Shown here in pieces: positions 18,317-32,300 of a DNA stretch of 64,000 bases (position 1 is its first letter; every line of letters starts with the position of its first letter). The notes beneath the pieces were generated by a model, which saw nothing but the letters and a program-made list of their open reading frames with translations, searched no databases and was not told where the DNA came from. The translations under genes were made by a program, and so were the position numbers. Source of the stretch: Xylogone sp. PMI_703 (Eukaryota > Ascomycota > Leotiomycetes); NCBI GenBank assembly GCA_021399445.1, contig JAJTUQ010000008.1, positions 434,001-498,000 of the forward strand, read 5' to 3'.

Positions 18317-20868
18317 CAGACCTGCGTATTTGGATATGATATATCGATATCAACTCTGCTATCTGGATATATCGATATTTTCAGCCGCTTAGATGGATAT
18401 CCAGATTGATATCCACTTAATTTACGCTCTTTGATTGGCTGAAAAATCTTACACGTATCAATTAAATTAAACGTTTCAACGACCCCTTTTCTTACCGCAA
18501 CTGGCATCTGTAGGTAGTCTAACTATCATGGCATTACCCTATATCACCACCACCAGCTCTACACCCTCGATTTCGGACCAGCCCAATACTGGGACCCCTC
18601 TGGACTTCTCCCTCTTCTTCAAAGCAACGTATCCAGATGAAGACACCCAGACCACCGCTGGGAGTTCGCGCAAGCGCAAATCTAAGGGTATGGTGATGTA
18701 TCAATGACTCCATTGCCCTACTAACACGCCCTGGGCGAACCGAAAGCGGGATAACTCATGGCACCATGCGCGGCGATGCCACGCCGATGTTATTGCTTCT
18801 CTTGATCGTACACTTATCGGGGGCAGCTCTGATGCTTTAGACAATGAAAGCGAAGCTAAACGGCCTCGGATTGATACTTTCTTTCCGCCTCGTTACTCAG
18901 ATACTTCTCTCCGCCGTGTTTTTAATCGTGAACGGTATTTAGACGCAATACTTAGCTTGATTACACGCCGCCGGCTTGCCTTCTCTGCAGTCACCTGGGA
19001 CGAGATGCAAGAGATTATGCTTGCAGCAAATCCCGCGATTGAGGACCTTTTAATAAGCAATCGAAGTGCTCTTATGCGACTAATCGACACTACATATGAG
19101 ATGCATTCTTCTCAACTAATAGCAACTCTTGAAGCTTCTATCTCAAAGATCCATATCTGCTCTGATCTTTGGACATCACCTCATCGTCATGGAATACTTG
19201 CTATCTCTGCACGATGGGTTGATCAGGATTATCAGCCGCGAAGGGCACTGCTAGCAATGCCAGAATGTCGTTACAGCCATGGTGGTGAGATACAAGCATC
19301 TTTAATTATTGATACTTTAGAAACGTACGGTATTATACCTAAAGTCGGCTATCATACAGGGGACAATGCTACTTCAAATGACACTTGCTTATTTCATCTT
19401 TCTCAGCTGTTGAAAGAAGACTATAAAGTATAGTAGCTTTTCTTTTATCTTTAGATTAACGCCGATTGTTTACTAGATATCGTTTGATCCCTTAAAACGC
19501 CGTATCCGCTGTATTGCCCATATTATTAATTTGTCCCTTCAAGCATTCCTTCTTGCATCTTCAAAAGAGGCATTAATCGCTGCTCTTAACGCTGTTTACA
19601 ATGTCTCAAACGACCAGTTATTTGCACAGTTTTATGACACCTTACACGACGCTGAAGAGACAACAACAGCAGATGTGACTCAAAGAAGAAGAGCCTCGCG
19701 AAGAGGTAACCGTACTCTTGAGAACTTCACTGGATGGCAGCATATTGCACCCCTACGAAAAGTACATAATATTGCTGTTTGGATACGTGACTCTACGCTT
19801 CGTGCAGCGATATGGGATGATGAAATAAAGCTTCGGTTAGGTATAGATAATGCTACACGTTGGAATTCATGGTATCAGTTACTGGATAACTTTTTGCGGT
19901 ATCAATCCCGTGTAAAGCAGTTTTTAATTGATCATGATAGAGAGCTTCAAGATAATATCTTGTTAGCTTCGGAGTGGGAGTTTATTGAACGAACTCATCG
20001 TTTCCTACAGCCATTTGCCTCAGCTACGTTATTTGCTGAAGGAGCGCAATCTACACTTTCCCAATCCCTTTCGATAATGGATGTTCTACTGCGGCAGTAT
20101 GAAAAATATAAGGTCAGGGGCAATAATTGTTTTCTTAATTGGTTGGTTGGCTAATTACCTTAGGCACTTTATAGTTTAGAAGAAAACTATGATCCTCATA
20201 TGTTACATTGTATCGATATGGGTTGGTTTGTACTTGATAAATATTATACTTTATCAGACCAGACACCAGTATATGCTGCCGCACTTCTTCTTGATCCTTC
20301 AAAGCGAAAGAAGTACATTGAGCGCAATTGGCAAGAATCCTGGCAAGCCCCTGCTATTGCTGCTGCCCGGCAAATTTGGCTGGATGAGTATAATATACCA
20401 GTAGTCCCAGAATCTTCGCAAATGTCTTTAGATATATCCTCTTCATCTAAGAGACAGTGGAACGAGTTAGATGAGTTGTTAAAGGATATTGCAGTTACTG
20501 GCCCTATCTCAGACGACGCTGATAACTTTGAAACCTTTACCAATGCACCACCCACTCGGATAACTGGCTCTCCTCTTGAGCGGTGGCTGCATCGAGATCA
20601 AAGGAAAGCATATCCGCGGTTATCTTTGATATCCTTTCAATACCCCCTGAATCATCTGATGTTGAGTCTCACTTTTCATCAGCGCGGCGTACGCTATCAT
20701 GGGATAGACAAAGTGTGACCTGCAAGAACTTAGAGAAGGTTGAGTGTGTAGGTAATTGGATACGCGAGGGTATTATTGTTCCTAGGTCTCAGGGCGGCAG
20801 GGGCGTTATTTCGAGCGTTGCTGTTGAATTAAGTGTTGAAACAGAGGCAAATGACTTCTTAGATTAAG
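18317..20868 (+). mobile_element. Second hAT element, decayed, right end missing
   Basis: Begins CAGACCTGCG at 18317, exactly where LINE copy 1 departs from its sister copy. About 100 bp of ATATCGATAT-type palindromic subterminal sequence precede a transposase frame (18528-20867). No complementary CGCAGGTCTG end was found after the gene, because the Helitron repeat array starts there. The order of events is therefore LINE, then hAT, then Helitron. Confidence 0.7.
18528..20867 (+). pseudogene. hAT transposase with one stop and one frameshift
   Basis: Exons 18528-19427, 19477-20112 and 20164-20867; introns 19428-19476 (49 nt) and 20113-20163 (51 nt) are GT-AG and in phase. ATG at 18528 (MALPYITTTSS). 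A TGA at 18705-18707 breaks the frame just before a Cys/His/Trp-rich stretch in the place of the N-terminal finger. Core motifs follow: HICSDLWTSPHRHGILAISA, GDNATSNDT, RCIAHIINLSLQAF, DNATRWNSWYQL, LLLDPSKRKKYIERNW. Near 20625 the frame shifts between YPRLS and VIFDILSIPPESSDVE, the start of the dimerisation domain. The family differs from the intact hAT at 4375. Confidence 0.82.
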
Positions 20869-20991
20869 TGCCTTCGAAATGCCTTCGAAATGAGTTTGCC
20901 TTCGAAATGAGCTGAAAGCTCAGAGAGAAGGGAATGCCTTCGAAATGCCTTCGAAATGCCTTCGAAATAAGCTGAAAGCTTAGAGAGAAGG
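20869..20991. repeat. CCTTCGAAAT array, Helitron 5' terminal region
   Basis: Six CCTTCGAAAT copies (starting at 20871, 20882, 20899, 20937, 20948, 20959) are interleaved with two copies of a 22-base AGCTGAAAGCT(C/T)AGAGAGAAGG block. The same block opens the next Helitron at 28617. CCTTCGAAAT is the complement of ATTTCGAAGG found at both Helitron 3' ends, so the array behaves as one arm of an asymmetric terminal inverted repeat. Confidence 0.75.
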
Positions 20992-21447
20992 TTCTTCGAA
21001 GATGAGAGAGCGTGTGGGCTTCGGCGATTCTTCGATCCGTCCTTGGCGCCTTTCCGAACGTGGTTCGCGTGGTTTCTTACAAACCGGTGGAAAGATTATC
21101 CGTGCTGGTTTTTGTTCCTTACCTTCGACATTACAAAATCGCCGCAAATATAATCCGTACCGTAATTGAAATTGAGTTTCAATGGCAATTTTCTTTTACG
21201 CATTGTCTTCACGTGCTTTGCTTGTTAGTGTATGTTTTCTTTTTACATAGTTAGGTGTTTGGGCCGTGTTACCACTTTGTCTTGACCCCTGTACAGTCTA
21301 GGGTATTGAGACTTTTTGGGTTCCAGCTTAGTATCTCCATACTGTTCTTTGTTTCCCTGTAGAGGATGTTATAGTTATTTTAATACTATGTCTCTCTTCT
21401 GTGGATTTATATTCTCGTTATGGCTCCTGTTTATAGCTGTCCTAATA

Positions 21448-24400
21448 ATGTCTTCCCCCGTTCTACCTACTCCTCCTGGCTCTCAACCTTCTAACGTACA
21501 GGGTGAAGCATTCCTAGTTATTGAGGGGCAGTGCAGGGACGAGTTGGCTGTAAGGATCGAGCAACAACGCGCGAAGATTCGACAACTTGAGCTTGCCGCC
21601 GAAGAGCGTAGGCGATCTGATCAACTTCGTATTCAAGAACGGTCTCAGAAGGCGGAGTCTAGAAGTCAAGATATCCGTCAGCAATGGCTTTCTACGGTAG
21701 CGAGTACGACAGAGGGGGGTGTGCTTTCTTACCAGCAAGATGAGCAGCGTAGCAAGGATAGGCAGACACGGGACGAATCTGCTATGCAAGCTTTCTTGCG
21801 CGATGAAGCTATTGCTAAGGAGAAGAAGGAGAAAAGGGAGAAAAGGGATCAGGAGGCCGAGGAGCGTAGATTGGCGAAGGTAAAAGAGAGGGAGCTGAAA
21901 CAGACATTACGTGACCAACGGGATCAGCAGCGCCGGGTAGAGAGACAGAGACGGGACGAGGCCGCTGCGCAAGATCTATTGCGTCGAAAGGCTGTTATGG
22001 AGGAGGCTAGGAGGGCTCAGGACGCAGGGGATCAAAGGCTTCTAGAGCAGCAAAAGCTAGCGAGGCTGGCGGAGCGCGAGAGGAAGCAGCTACTACGTGA
22101 TCAGCAAGATCAGCAACGCCGGCTAGACCGACAGGCACGAGATGAGGCTTGTATGCAAGCTCTTCTACGTTATGAAGCTGCTACTAAGGCGAAGAAAGCT
22201 CAGGAGGCCGAGGAGTGTAGATTGGCGAAGGTGAAAGAGAGGGAACAACAATGGGCTTTACGCGACCAACAGACTCGGCAGCGTCGGATAGAGAAGGAGG
22301 GACGAGACGAGGCTGATGCCCAGTACAGAGCTGATATTGAGGCAAAGAAGAGACGGGACGCCGAAAGGAATAGGTTGCTGATCCTTAGAGAAAATGAGTT
22401 GGCAGAGCAGCAGAGGATAGCGAGGCTCTACCTATTAGAGCAGAGACAGTTACTTGCTCGCCAGCAAGACGACGAGCGTCGTAGAGCGAGGGAGGCCCGG
22501 GATCGAGCTTGTTTACAGGCACACGAGCGCCATGAGGCTGCTGCTAAAGCAAAGAAGGCTCAAGAAGCAGAGGACCGTAGGCTTGCAAAGCTTAGAGAGA
22601 GAGCTGCTGCCCAAGCAAGAAAGGCTCAAGAAGCAGAGGAACGCAGGCAAGCAAGGCTTAGAGAGGCGGAGCAAAAGCGGGTGTTGCGAGAGCAACGAGG
22701 TGAGCTACGGCGAGAGGCGCGGCGTGAACGGGATGATGCCAAAATAGAGGCTGGTTTACGCCGCGAGTCTGCTGTCCAGGCAAGGGAGAAGGAGGCTGAC
22801 GTACTTCGAGAACGGGTGGGAAAACAAAGGAGTGAGAGGTCTCTCGAAGTTGCTCAGGGACAGGCCGTACGGAGTTTACAAGAAGAGGTTCATCGTCAGG
22901 ATCGGTTGAGGCGAGACGAGGCCGGCAGACAAGCTCTCCAACGCCATAAGACTGCCCTTCAAGCCCAAGAGTCCCAGCATAAATCACTCACAGAAGGACG
23001 CATCGTTGCCTTCGATGGTGTCCTCCCATCTTTCCTAGATGAGGAGTACCAGTATATGAAGCAGGCTTCGACCGATTTTCCAGAGGAGATCACCTCCGAT
23101 ATCCAGATGGGATGTATGAGGGATTACCAGAGGGCGATCTCAGATGCCTCAAGACGTTTACCATGTGGGATTTGTGGGGGCCTGTTCCAGGAGGACGACG
23201 TGGTGAGTATCGGTCTCCGGGACGACGACCTACAGTACTTCCTCCAGAGGACGGAGACCGCCCCTGATTGTTGCGCCGTCAAGGATGATATGGTCAGCCT
23301 GTGTACGACCTGTAACTCGGTGATTTCTAAACGGGCCATCCCTCCACTTTCGGCGGGTAACTTTGTTAACTGCCTCTTCTGTCAAGACTATCCGGAGGCC
23401 CTAAAGAATCTCAATACTGTCGAAGAGGCTTTCATAGCACGGGCTCATGTTGTCGGCATCTTCTTAAAACTCACCTCAGGTGCTAAGAGCAGGATCAGTT
23501 ACAGAGGGAGTCGCGGTCATTCTGTCGCCGTGAGACAGGACCCGAGTGAGCTTCTGAAGATCTTACCGGCTGCAAGGTTGCGAGACTATACGACGATTAC
23601 CGTCAGCTGGGATCGCGGGGCACCGCCGTCAGAAGAGAACCTTACGCGGTTCTGCTCTGTTGATAAGGCGAAGGTCGTGAATGCCTTGCTATGGTTATGT
23701 GCCAATAATCCCGTCTACAAGTCGGTGGTCGTCGACTATTCTGTTTTGGACTCTTGGCCTGATCACCACATTCCTCAAGAAATCAGAGACGCCTTTATTA
23801 CATTAGGTTCTGAGCCAGGCTCTACCGATGCTCATGTGGAAGACGAACGAGAGGGCTATGCTATATCGTTACAAGATGGGCTTTTTGAGAACGAGCTGGA
23901 TGCAGAGGTAGAGGACGCTGAACCTGGTAGTATTCTCAGCCGGTCCTTCTTCTCCGATCTTCATGGTCGGGATCTCCACTCCACCCCGGCCACTTTGGCA
24001 AGCCTTCAGGCCATCCTCCAAGAGCAGGATTCTGACCGTTCAGGCCCAAGGGGAGACGATGCTGTTGATTTCCAGGATGATGAGGAGGGCCCACCAAACG
24101 ATAACTGTCGCCTGCCGCATGTATCGTACAAGACGACGCAGCATTTACCGCCAATGAGTGCCTTTACAGACCCGGACTACTTCACGGCAGCGTTCCCTAC
24201 CCTATTTCCATTTGGCATAGGCGGTCATCTTGGTGATGCAAATGGCGACCGTCCAGAGGAGGTATCTCTCAAGGCCTTTGCGAGGTATACCATGCTCCAC
24301 CATTCCTTGCTGTGAGTATCTACTTCTGACTATCAACTCGTTCTAATATTTACAGCTTCTCTCAGCACCATACCTTTATGTTTTATTTATATGACTTAAT

Positions 24401-27400
24401 CTTAATACGGCAAGCTTCTTTTGGGAATCACATCCAGGTCAAAAATGGCTATTGGGCCAAGGCTACTCACGAGCTTTCTAGGCTGTCAGCTGATGATCTC
24501 CAACGTGTAGCGCAGGAGTTTAATGATAGGAAGAAGATCTCGAACCCTGCTATCCATAGTCTGATTACCAATATGAGAATCATATCATCATTCAACCCAG
24601 AATCATTTGGAGAGAAGATGAAATTCAGGAACCTGATCTTCGGCAAGATTGGCCGTCTCGGACTTCCGCTTATTTGGTTCACGCTCAATCCTAAGGATAT
24701 TGGTAATATCTTTGTGGTTAGACTTGCTGGCGAAGAGATCTCGCTGGATGAGCCAGGTATTAAATCGAAACTCTTACAACTTACGATTAAGAATCCTAGT
24801 CTTGTCGCTCAGTTCTTTCATGTCGTAGTGACTTCGTTCTTTAACTGCTTCTTCAAGACGCTTTCCAAGGAGCCTGGGATCTTCGGTACGGTTACTTCTC
24901 ATTTTGGAATAGTTGAGTCGACGACACGGATGATGCTACACCTCCACGGATTTGCCTGGCTTGCCAGCAACATCGGCGCTGCGAATTTTCATCAGAGACT
25001 AAAGTTGGACCCTGATTTCAAGGACCGTGTCCTCACTTATATCCGCTCGATAGTTAGGGAGACAGTAGATCTCACTCTTAGTCAACAATTCCGATCAGAG
25101 TCTCCCGGCTCATCCCGTTTTCCTATGCCGGAGGACATGACTCCGGCTGAGTTCCAAGCGGCTCTGGATATCGACTCGACTAACGTAGCAGCCCGGGTCC
25201 AGATGCATATTCATGGCAAGACTTGTACCAAATACCAGAAGAGGCACTCACGGTCACGTACGAAAGGGAGTCATGTTCCGATTGTCCAGACTGAAGGGAT
25301 AGCGACGGACGCCGACGAATCTCCGCAACGTCCAGATACTCACAGATAGCTGCCCTCGCAGTACTGCAGGTTTCTGTTCCCAAGACCGCTTGTTCCAGAA
25401 TCTATGGTTACGGAAGAGGGCTATATCCGGATAGAGAGAAATCACCAGTTCGTGAACAAGTATAACCCTGTCATTGCCTCTGCCACGGGATATAACCATG
25501 ACATTAACTTCACCGCGTCGAACCCCAAGGTCCTAGCCGCCGTCTACTACATGACAAACTATGCGACTAAAGCTCAGGTAGATCGCGGTCAGCTTGTACT
25601 CGCTGCGGCCGTGCTGAAGAAGGCCCAGGAGACGGCTGAAGCAGCGGCTGCTGAGAATAGTGACTGGCCGGCGCCAGAACCACTTGATATGTCCAAGTTC
25701 GCATTGAAAGCCTACAATCGCTTCACAAGAGACGTGGAGGTCGGCGCTCCAGCTGTGGCTCACTTCTTACTTGGGCAACCGTCAGCGTACATTCCAAAGA
25801 GCGACAGGTCTGTCATGATCAACTTTTACTGGGTCAAGACGAACATCCGGAGGGTTTTGAACAGCTTACTTGACAAGTCTACCGATGAGGACATTGCGGA
25901 ATCCGCAGATCAGTACGTTAACTTTGATGGCCGTACCCGCCGCACGTCAATTTATGAGAACTACGAGCACCGCGGCGCCAGACTTGCTCACCTCTGTTTC
26001 TACGAATATGCCTCCCAGATTTTCATGCAGACGTTCAAAGGCGTTAAGAATCGGGCCTTCCTCTTCCCGTTCAACCCTTCCCACCCGTTACATACGACTC
26101 ATATCCAGGTCTCCGTCAGCTCCCTAAAGTCGTTAAAGACCCCCTCTCTATGTGGCAGTTTTACTTCCATGTCAGAGAAGGACACTGATACTCTTGATAC
26201 TACACTAAGGACTCAAGATGAGATACATGAGGTTCTCCTCGGTCTATTCTATCCATGGGATAGGCTTCAGGATCTCCAGAGCGATCATCTCGAATCTCTC
26301 CGTGCTGCACCGTACAAGAATATGTGGCTATGGAACTTCGTCCTCCCGTCTCTCCCTCCTTACCTAGTCCAGCTATCGGAGAACGTCGTGCTCCTCCGGC
26401 GGAGTAAGGAGGCTGCTGATCAGGATAGGAGGGAGCGTGGCATTGAGTTTGATGATTACCTTGAAGCTGTAGACCATGAGGTCTACAATGAGGACGAGGA
26501 GGCCAATGTGGACATAGACTTTGCTATGCTTCGACCTACGGAGAGCAATCTGCTCCACGCTGCTTTGGCTTTCCCTGGTGTTACCACTGACGACCTCTCT
26601 ACGTTACGATTTTCTCGCAACCCTCAATTGCTCGGTGCCCATTTCACCCCTGCCGCTCTAGTCAAGACTTGGTCCAGAGAGTTGAAAGCCTTTAAAGACC
26701 AAGACCGGCCAGATCTCGACGGCGCCGACGACGATGCCAACATCTTTTCTCGGTTCGATACGGGGGGGCCGGAAGCTGCTCTCATTCCAGTTCTTGGCTA
26801 CAGCACGCAGTCTATGGCGTCTTTGCAATATCTGCAAGCTTCATTTGAAACAGATCCGTCTGTCGACAATTTGCTGACTCTGGTCACCAGCCAGTATCCT
26901 CTGAACAAAAAACAGTGCATGATTATCAGGGCTCTAATCCTCCGGATTCTGCACCCTATTCGGATCAATTCCGTCCGTGATCAGTTCTTACTCTATCTTG
27001 GCGGTATTGGCGGGGTTGGCAAGACCCACCTTATCAAGGCTCTTATGTTCGGTCTCTCGATAATGCAGAAGCATGACGATGTTCTACTCACTGCTTCGAC
27101 CGGTGCAGCTGCCGCGAATATCAACGGCGCTACCTACCATTCTGCGCTCGGTTTTGGTAATAATGGAAACCAGCCAGTACGTCAAGCGACAAGGTCAAGA
27201 CTCTCTCATAAGAAGATCTTTATCCTCGACGAGATTAGTATGGTGAGTCTCGAGAACCTGGTCCAGATCAGCGAACGATGTAATGCTATTTGGGATCTGA
27301 ATCGAGCGTCCGACACGGTTTTTGGTGGGCTACCTATCGTCATACTTCTAGGGGATTTCAACCAGTTTAGGCCAGTTCGTGGTCATGCTATATGGAGCCA

Positions 27401-28477
27401 GACTATCAACGATATTGCGGTCTTGCAGTCAGGGAGATCTATCTGGGGTCGTTTTACTCACGTGGTATTCCTCACGGAGCAGATGCGCCAGGCAGAAGAT
27501 CTGGTATTCCAAGATCTCCTGCAGAGAGCGCGGTCTGCTACTCTGACAGAGGACGACGTTGCTACTCTCAATTCCTGCACTACAGAAAACAGAGTTGCGA
27601 ATGGGGAGATTCCACCTGAGAGAGCCATTATTCGACTCAATCGCATCTGCGAGGAAGCTAACCTTGTACATCTCCGAGCGTTTGCCGAAGCACGAGGTCA
27701 GAAGATCTACCTCTTTCCCGCTAGACATGACGCACTTACTGGCACAAATTTGGACCATCTCACGCTGCTCCGGATAATATATCACGTCGGTGAGGAAGGG
27801 TATCTAAAAGGCCCGGGCTTCTTTGCCTTTACGAAGGGTATGCCTATTATGCTTCAACAGAACACAAACACTTACGCTGGCCTGGTTAATGGCATGAGGG
27901 GCACTGCCGAGGAAGTCATCCTAGATGCTAGCGTGCAAGGTATACAAATGGGCATTATTCTTGTGATCTTCACTTGCTAACTATATCGATAGCTTCATGG
28001 ATGGAACTTGATGCTCAGTTTGTTCTCTGTACTGCTCCTCTGTTATGTGTGTTTATTCGACCTGCGCACGACCACAACTTATCATTTTCTAATGTTCCTG
28101 ACGGTCTTGTTCCCGTCTTCCCGGTACAGATGAGAGGTCAGATCTCCAGTATACCAGGTCTGTTCTTTTACCGACATCAAGTCCCGTTGACGCTTGGATT
28201 CGCCTTCACCGATTATAAGAGCCAGGGTAGTACGTTCGACAGTCTCATCCTGGATCTTCTATTTGGCAAGCAGCGTGGAGTCGACCAACACGGCAAATGG
28301 ACTTCGATCAATGTCCAGCTTGGGAGGGTAAAATCTTTGGCCGGGGTCTGGTTACGAGAACCGGTCACACTTAAGGATGTATCATTTATGCCCCATACGG
28401 ATCTCCAAGTTGAATTGTCTCGACTCGAAGCTTTAGAACAACAGACGCTCGCTCTATGGGAGAGGTCTGGAACTTAA
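21448..28477 (+). pseudogene. Helitron 1 Rep-helicase, single nonsense codon
   Basis: Exons 21448-24311, 24356-27939 and 27993-28477; introns 24312-24355 (44 nt) and 27940-27992 (53 nt, branch TGCTAAC). The ATG at 21448 (MSSPVLPTPPG) matches the start of the sister copy; an upstream ATG in frame at 21316 is less likely. The order is a long charged coiled coil, CGICGGLFQ/CCAVKDD/CTTC metal-binding block, Helitron_like_N with HLHGF (HUH motif), YYMTNYATK (two-Tyr motif), then PIF1-type helicase (GGIGGVGKTH Walker A, FILDEISM Walker B, DYKSQGST). The only lesion is TAG at 25347-25349 where the sister copy has CAG, a RIP-type C-to-T at CpA. It separates the HUH histidines from the catalytic tyrosines. 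Confidence 0.88.
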
Positions 28478-28575
28478 TCTCAGTCGGGCCTAGTGTGTTT
28501 GCCTAATTGGGAAAGGGTTCTTGGCCTCAGGCGTCAACCCGAAACGCCACACCATTCTCAGCTGTTTTTGATCCC

Positions 28576-28616
28576 ATTTCGAAGGCTTCGTGTGAGCCGC
28601 AGGCTGGCACCCATGT
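28576..28616 (+). repeat. Helitron 1 3' terminus
   Basis: Starts ATTTCGAAGGC, contains a small imperfect hairpin (AGCC-GCA-GGCT within GTG..CAC) and ends CACCCATGT. Identical over 41 bases to 36640-36680. It does not show the classical CTRR end. Confidence 0.75.
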
Positions 28617-29374
28617 GAGCTGAAAGCTCAGAGAGAAGGGAATCGAAGAGAAAGAGAAGGGGGGATTCGGAAAATCCATTAATCCGAAAATTTCCTATTT
28701 ATTAGTGACCCTTGTAAAAGATCCCTGATAAAAATCCCTGCTTTAATCCGGTCTTGGCTTATCTTGGCGTTTTTCCAGCAGTTACCACAGTATTCAGTAA
28801 ATTCCTCACGTGACATGCTTCTTCACATTAATACGGTCAAAATGCATTACAAATATCGTCAATTCAAATTAGTCCTATATCTATCCTCTTCAGGCACTAA
28901 TTTACTTCATGGCTATAGGGTAATTGTTTCAATATTTGTGTCCGCGCTGTTGCTTTTTTGGTATTAGTATTTATTTATATTTTCATTTATATCATAATTT
29001 GGCTATTCGAGGTATTATTGCTGTTTAATAATAACCCTATATTTGGGCTTAGAACTACTAATCTCACGAATATAGGGAGATGGTTATAAATTTAAATCGG
29101 CACGGAGAAAAGTATCGCATTATTGGAATTATCGGGCACTGTCTTGGCGAGGTTTTACTATATCCCTTTTTTTATGAAGTGTTTCAGTCGTGCCATGCTT
29201 ATTGGTATTGACATCTTCCTTTTTATATGGGATGTTTCAGATTGGTATCAAGTGGTATCCTATATTTTTTCATTTCATGGTCAGAGGCCTCCTTATTATT
29301 ACATTAATGATATGGTTTTCTTCAGCAATTTATGATTTTGTGGATGGCCTCATTTATAATATTTTTTTCTGGCA

Positions 29375-32300
29375 ATGTCTTCCCCTATTTCACCTCCAGA
29401 TTCTCGCTCGCGACCTTTTAACTTACAAGATGAATCTATGCTGGGTGCGGGAGAGCAGGGTCAGAACGAGTTGGCTGTAAGAATTGAACAACAACGCGCG
29501 AAAATTCGAGCACTTGAGCTTGCGGCTGGAGAGCGCAGGCGAGCTGATGAACTTCGTATCCAAGGACAAGCTCGAAGGGCAGAGACCAGAGGACAAAGGT
29601 TACACCCGCAAGAACAACCGTGCCATAAGGATAGGCAGGTGCAAGATAAATCTGCTATGCAAGGTCTCTTACGTTTTGAAGCTGCGGGCAAGGCGAAGAG
29701 GGCTCGGGAGGCCGAAGAGTTTAGATTGGCGAAGATCAAAGAGCTGGAGCAGAAACAAGCATTGCGTGACCAACAGGACCAGCAGCGCCGGATAGAGAGG
29801 CAAAAACGGGATGAGGCGGCTGCGCAAGATATATTGCGTCGAAAGGCTGTTGCGGAGGCTAGGAGAGCTCAGGATAGAGAGAATTATAGACTAATGGTAG
29901 AGCAGCTGAGGCTAGCAAGACAAACAGAGCGGGAGAGGAAGCAGCTCCTATATGATCAAAAAGATCAACAACGCCGCTTGGACCGACAGGCACGAGATGA
30001 AGCTTGTATGCAGGCTCTTTTACGCCATGAGGCTGCTACTAAGGCAAAGAAGGCCCAGGAATTAGAGCAGCGCAAGATAGAAAAGCTCGCACGGAAAGAA
30101 CAGCTTGCAGAAGAGCAAAAGCTCGCAAGGCTCCGTAAGAGGGAGTTAGCCGCAGAAGAACGCAAGCTAGCGAGGCTCAGAGAAAAAGAGCAGAAACAGT
30201 CGGTTTATGTTCAACAAGATGAGCAACATAGGAAAGAGAGGCAGCGTCAGAATGACCCAGCTATATTAGGTCGCCTGACAATTACAAGGGCTGACATTGA
30301 TGAGAGACAAGCCCCTAGGAGTGTACGGGACGACCAGTGTCGCGAGAATAAAAACCAGCAAGATAGAGCTGGAATGCAGGCTCCTAAACGTCATAAAGCT
30401 GCTACCCAAGCTCAAAAGGCCCAACAAAGATCACTCGCAGATGGACATGTCGTTGCCTTTGATGGCGTACTTCGATCTTTCTTAGAAGAGGAATATCAAT
30501 ATATGAAGGAAGCTTCGACCAATTTCCCAGAGACGATAACGCCCTCTATCCAGATGGAATGTATGAAGGCTTATCAAAGGTCCATTTCGGATGCTTCGAG
30601 ACGTCTGCCATGTGGACTTTGTGGAGGGCTGTTCCAAGAGGATGAGATGACAAGTGTCGACCTTCAAGATGACAACCTACAATATTTTCTCCAGAGGACA
30701 AAGACGGCTCCTGATTGTTGTGCTGTCAGGGACAACATAGTTAGCCTATGTACTGCTTGTAACTTGGCGGTCGTCAATCGAGCTATACCTCTACTTTCGG
30801 CTGGTAATTTTATCAACTGCCTATTCTGTCAAGACTACCCGGAAGTTCTGAAAAATCTTAATGCTGTCGAAGAGGCTTTTATAGCACGGGCTCACGTTGT
30901 GGGCATATTCTTGAAACTAACATCAGGTGCCAAGAGGGGCATCAGTTATAGAGGAAGTCGTGGCCATTCTGTAGCTGTGAGACAAGATCCGAGTGAGCTT
31001 TTGAAAATCTTACCAACTAGAAGATTGAAAGATCATACGATCATTACCGTCAGCTGGGATCGTGGAACACCGCCATCAGAGGAGAATCTTGCACGGTTTT
31101 GTTCTGTTGATAAGGTAAAAGTCTTAAACACCTTGGTATGGCTATGTGCTAATAATCCTGTCTATAAACCGGTAACTATCGATCATTCTGTTTTGGACTC
31201 TTGGCCTGATCACCACATTCCTCAAGAGATCAGAGATGCGTTTCTTACATTAGATTCAGGATCAGGTTCTACCAATCCTCTGGCGGAAGACGAGCGGGAG
31301 GGTTATGTTACGTCATTACAGGATGGGCTCTTTGAAAATGAGCTGGATGCAGAAGTAGAAGATGCCGAGCCTGGTAGCATTCTCAGCCGGTCATTTTTCT
31401 CCGACCTTCATGGTCAGGATCCACACTCTGCTCCTGCAACTTTTGCGAGTCTTCAGGCCATTCTCCAAGAGCATGATTCAGAGTGCTCAGCCTCAAGGGA
31501 AGAACATACTATGGAAAACCAAGATGAAGAGGCGGGGCCTCCGAACGAGGGCTCTCGCCCACCACATATATCTTACAAGACAGCACAAGAATTACCACTG
31601 ATGAATTCCTTTACAGACCCAGACTATTTCACGGCTGCCTTCCCCACCCTGTTTCCGTTTGGTATTGGCGGCCATCTTGGTGATGCAAGTGGAGACCGTC
31701 CAGAGGCGGTATCTCTTAAAGTTTTCGCAAAATATGCTATGCTTCATCATTCATCGCTGTAGGTATTCTATGCCTTCTACATAATATTGTACCTTTCTAA
31801 TGTTTTCAGTTTCTCTCAACATCATACCTTTATGTTTTATATGTATGACTTGATCCTGATCCGGCAAGCTTCTTATGGGAATCATCTTCAAGTCAAGAAT
31901 GGCTATTGGGCTAAAGCTACTGAGGAACTTACGAGATTGTCAGCGGATGATCTCCAACATGCGGCAGAGGAGTTTAATGACAGGAAGAAGATCTCGAATC
32001 CTGCTATCCATAGTCTGATCACCAATATGAGAATCATATCATCATTCAATCCAGAGTCCTTTGGAGAGAAGATGAAATTCAGGAACCTAATCTTCGGAAA
32101 GATCGGCCGTCTTGGACTTCCGCTTATTTGGTTTACGCTCAACCCGAAAGATATTGGTAATATCTTTGTAGTGAGACTTGCAGGCGAGGAGATCTTACTG
32201 GACGAGCCAGGTATCAAATCAAAACTCTTACAACTCACGATCAAGAATCCGAGTCTTGTTGCTCAATTCTTTCATGTTGTCGTGACCTCATTCTTCAGCT

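Larger units (their letters stand above)
20869..28616 (+). mobile_element. Helitron 1
   Basis: Encodes a Rep-helicase (21448-28477) and ends at 28616 in a 41-bp sequence identical to the end of Helitron 2. It abuts Helitron 2 head to tail without spacer. The left limit is placed at the repeat array after the hAT pseudogene but could be anywhere from 20869 to 20969, depending on which CTGAAAGCT block is the true start. Confidence 0.8.

Noticed and set aside
20871..20968. CCTTCGAAAT array as a CRISPR or centromeric repeat
   Set aside because: Short irregular copies tied to Helitron ends by sequence; explained as terminal repeats.
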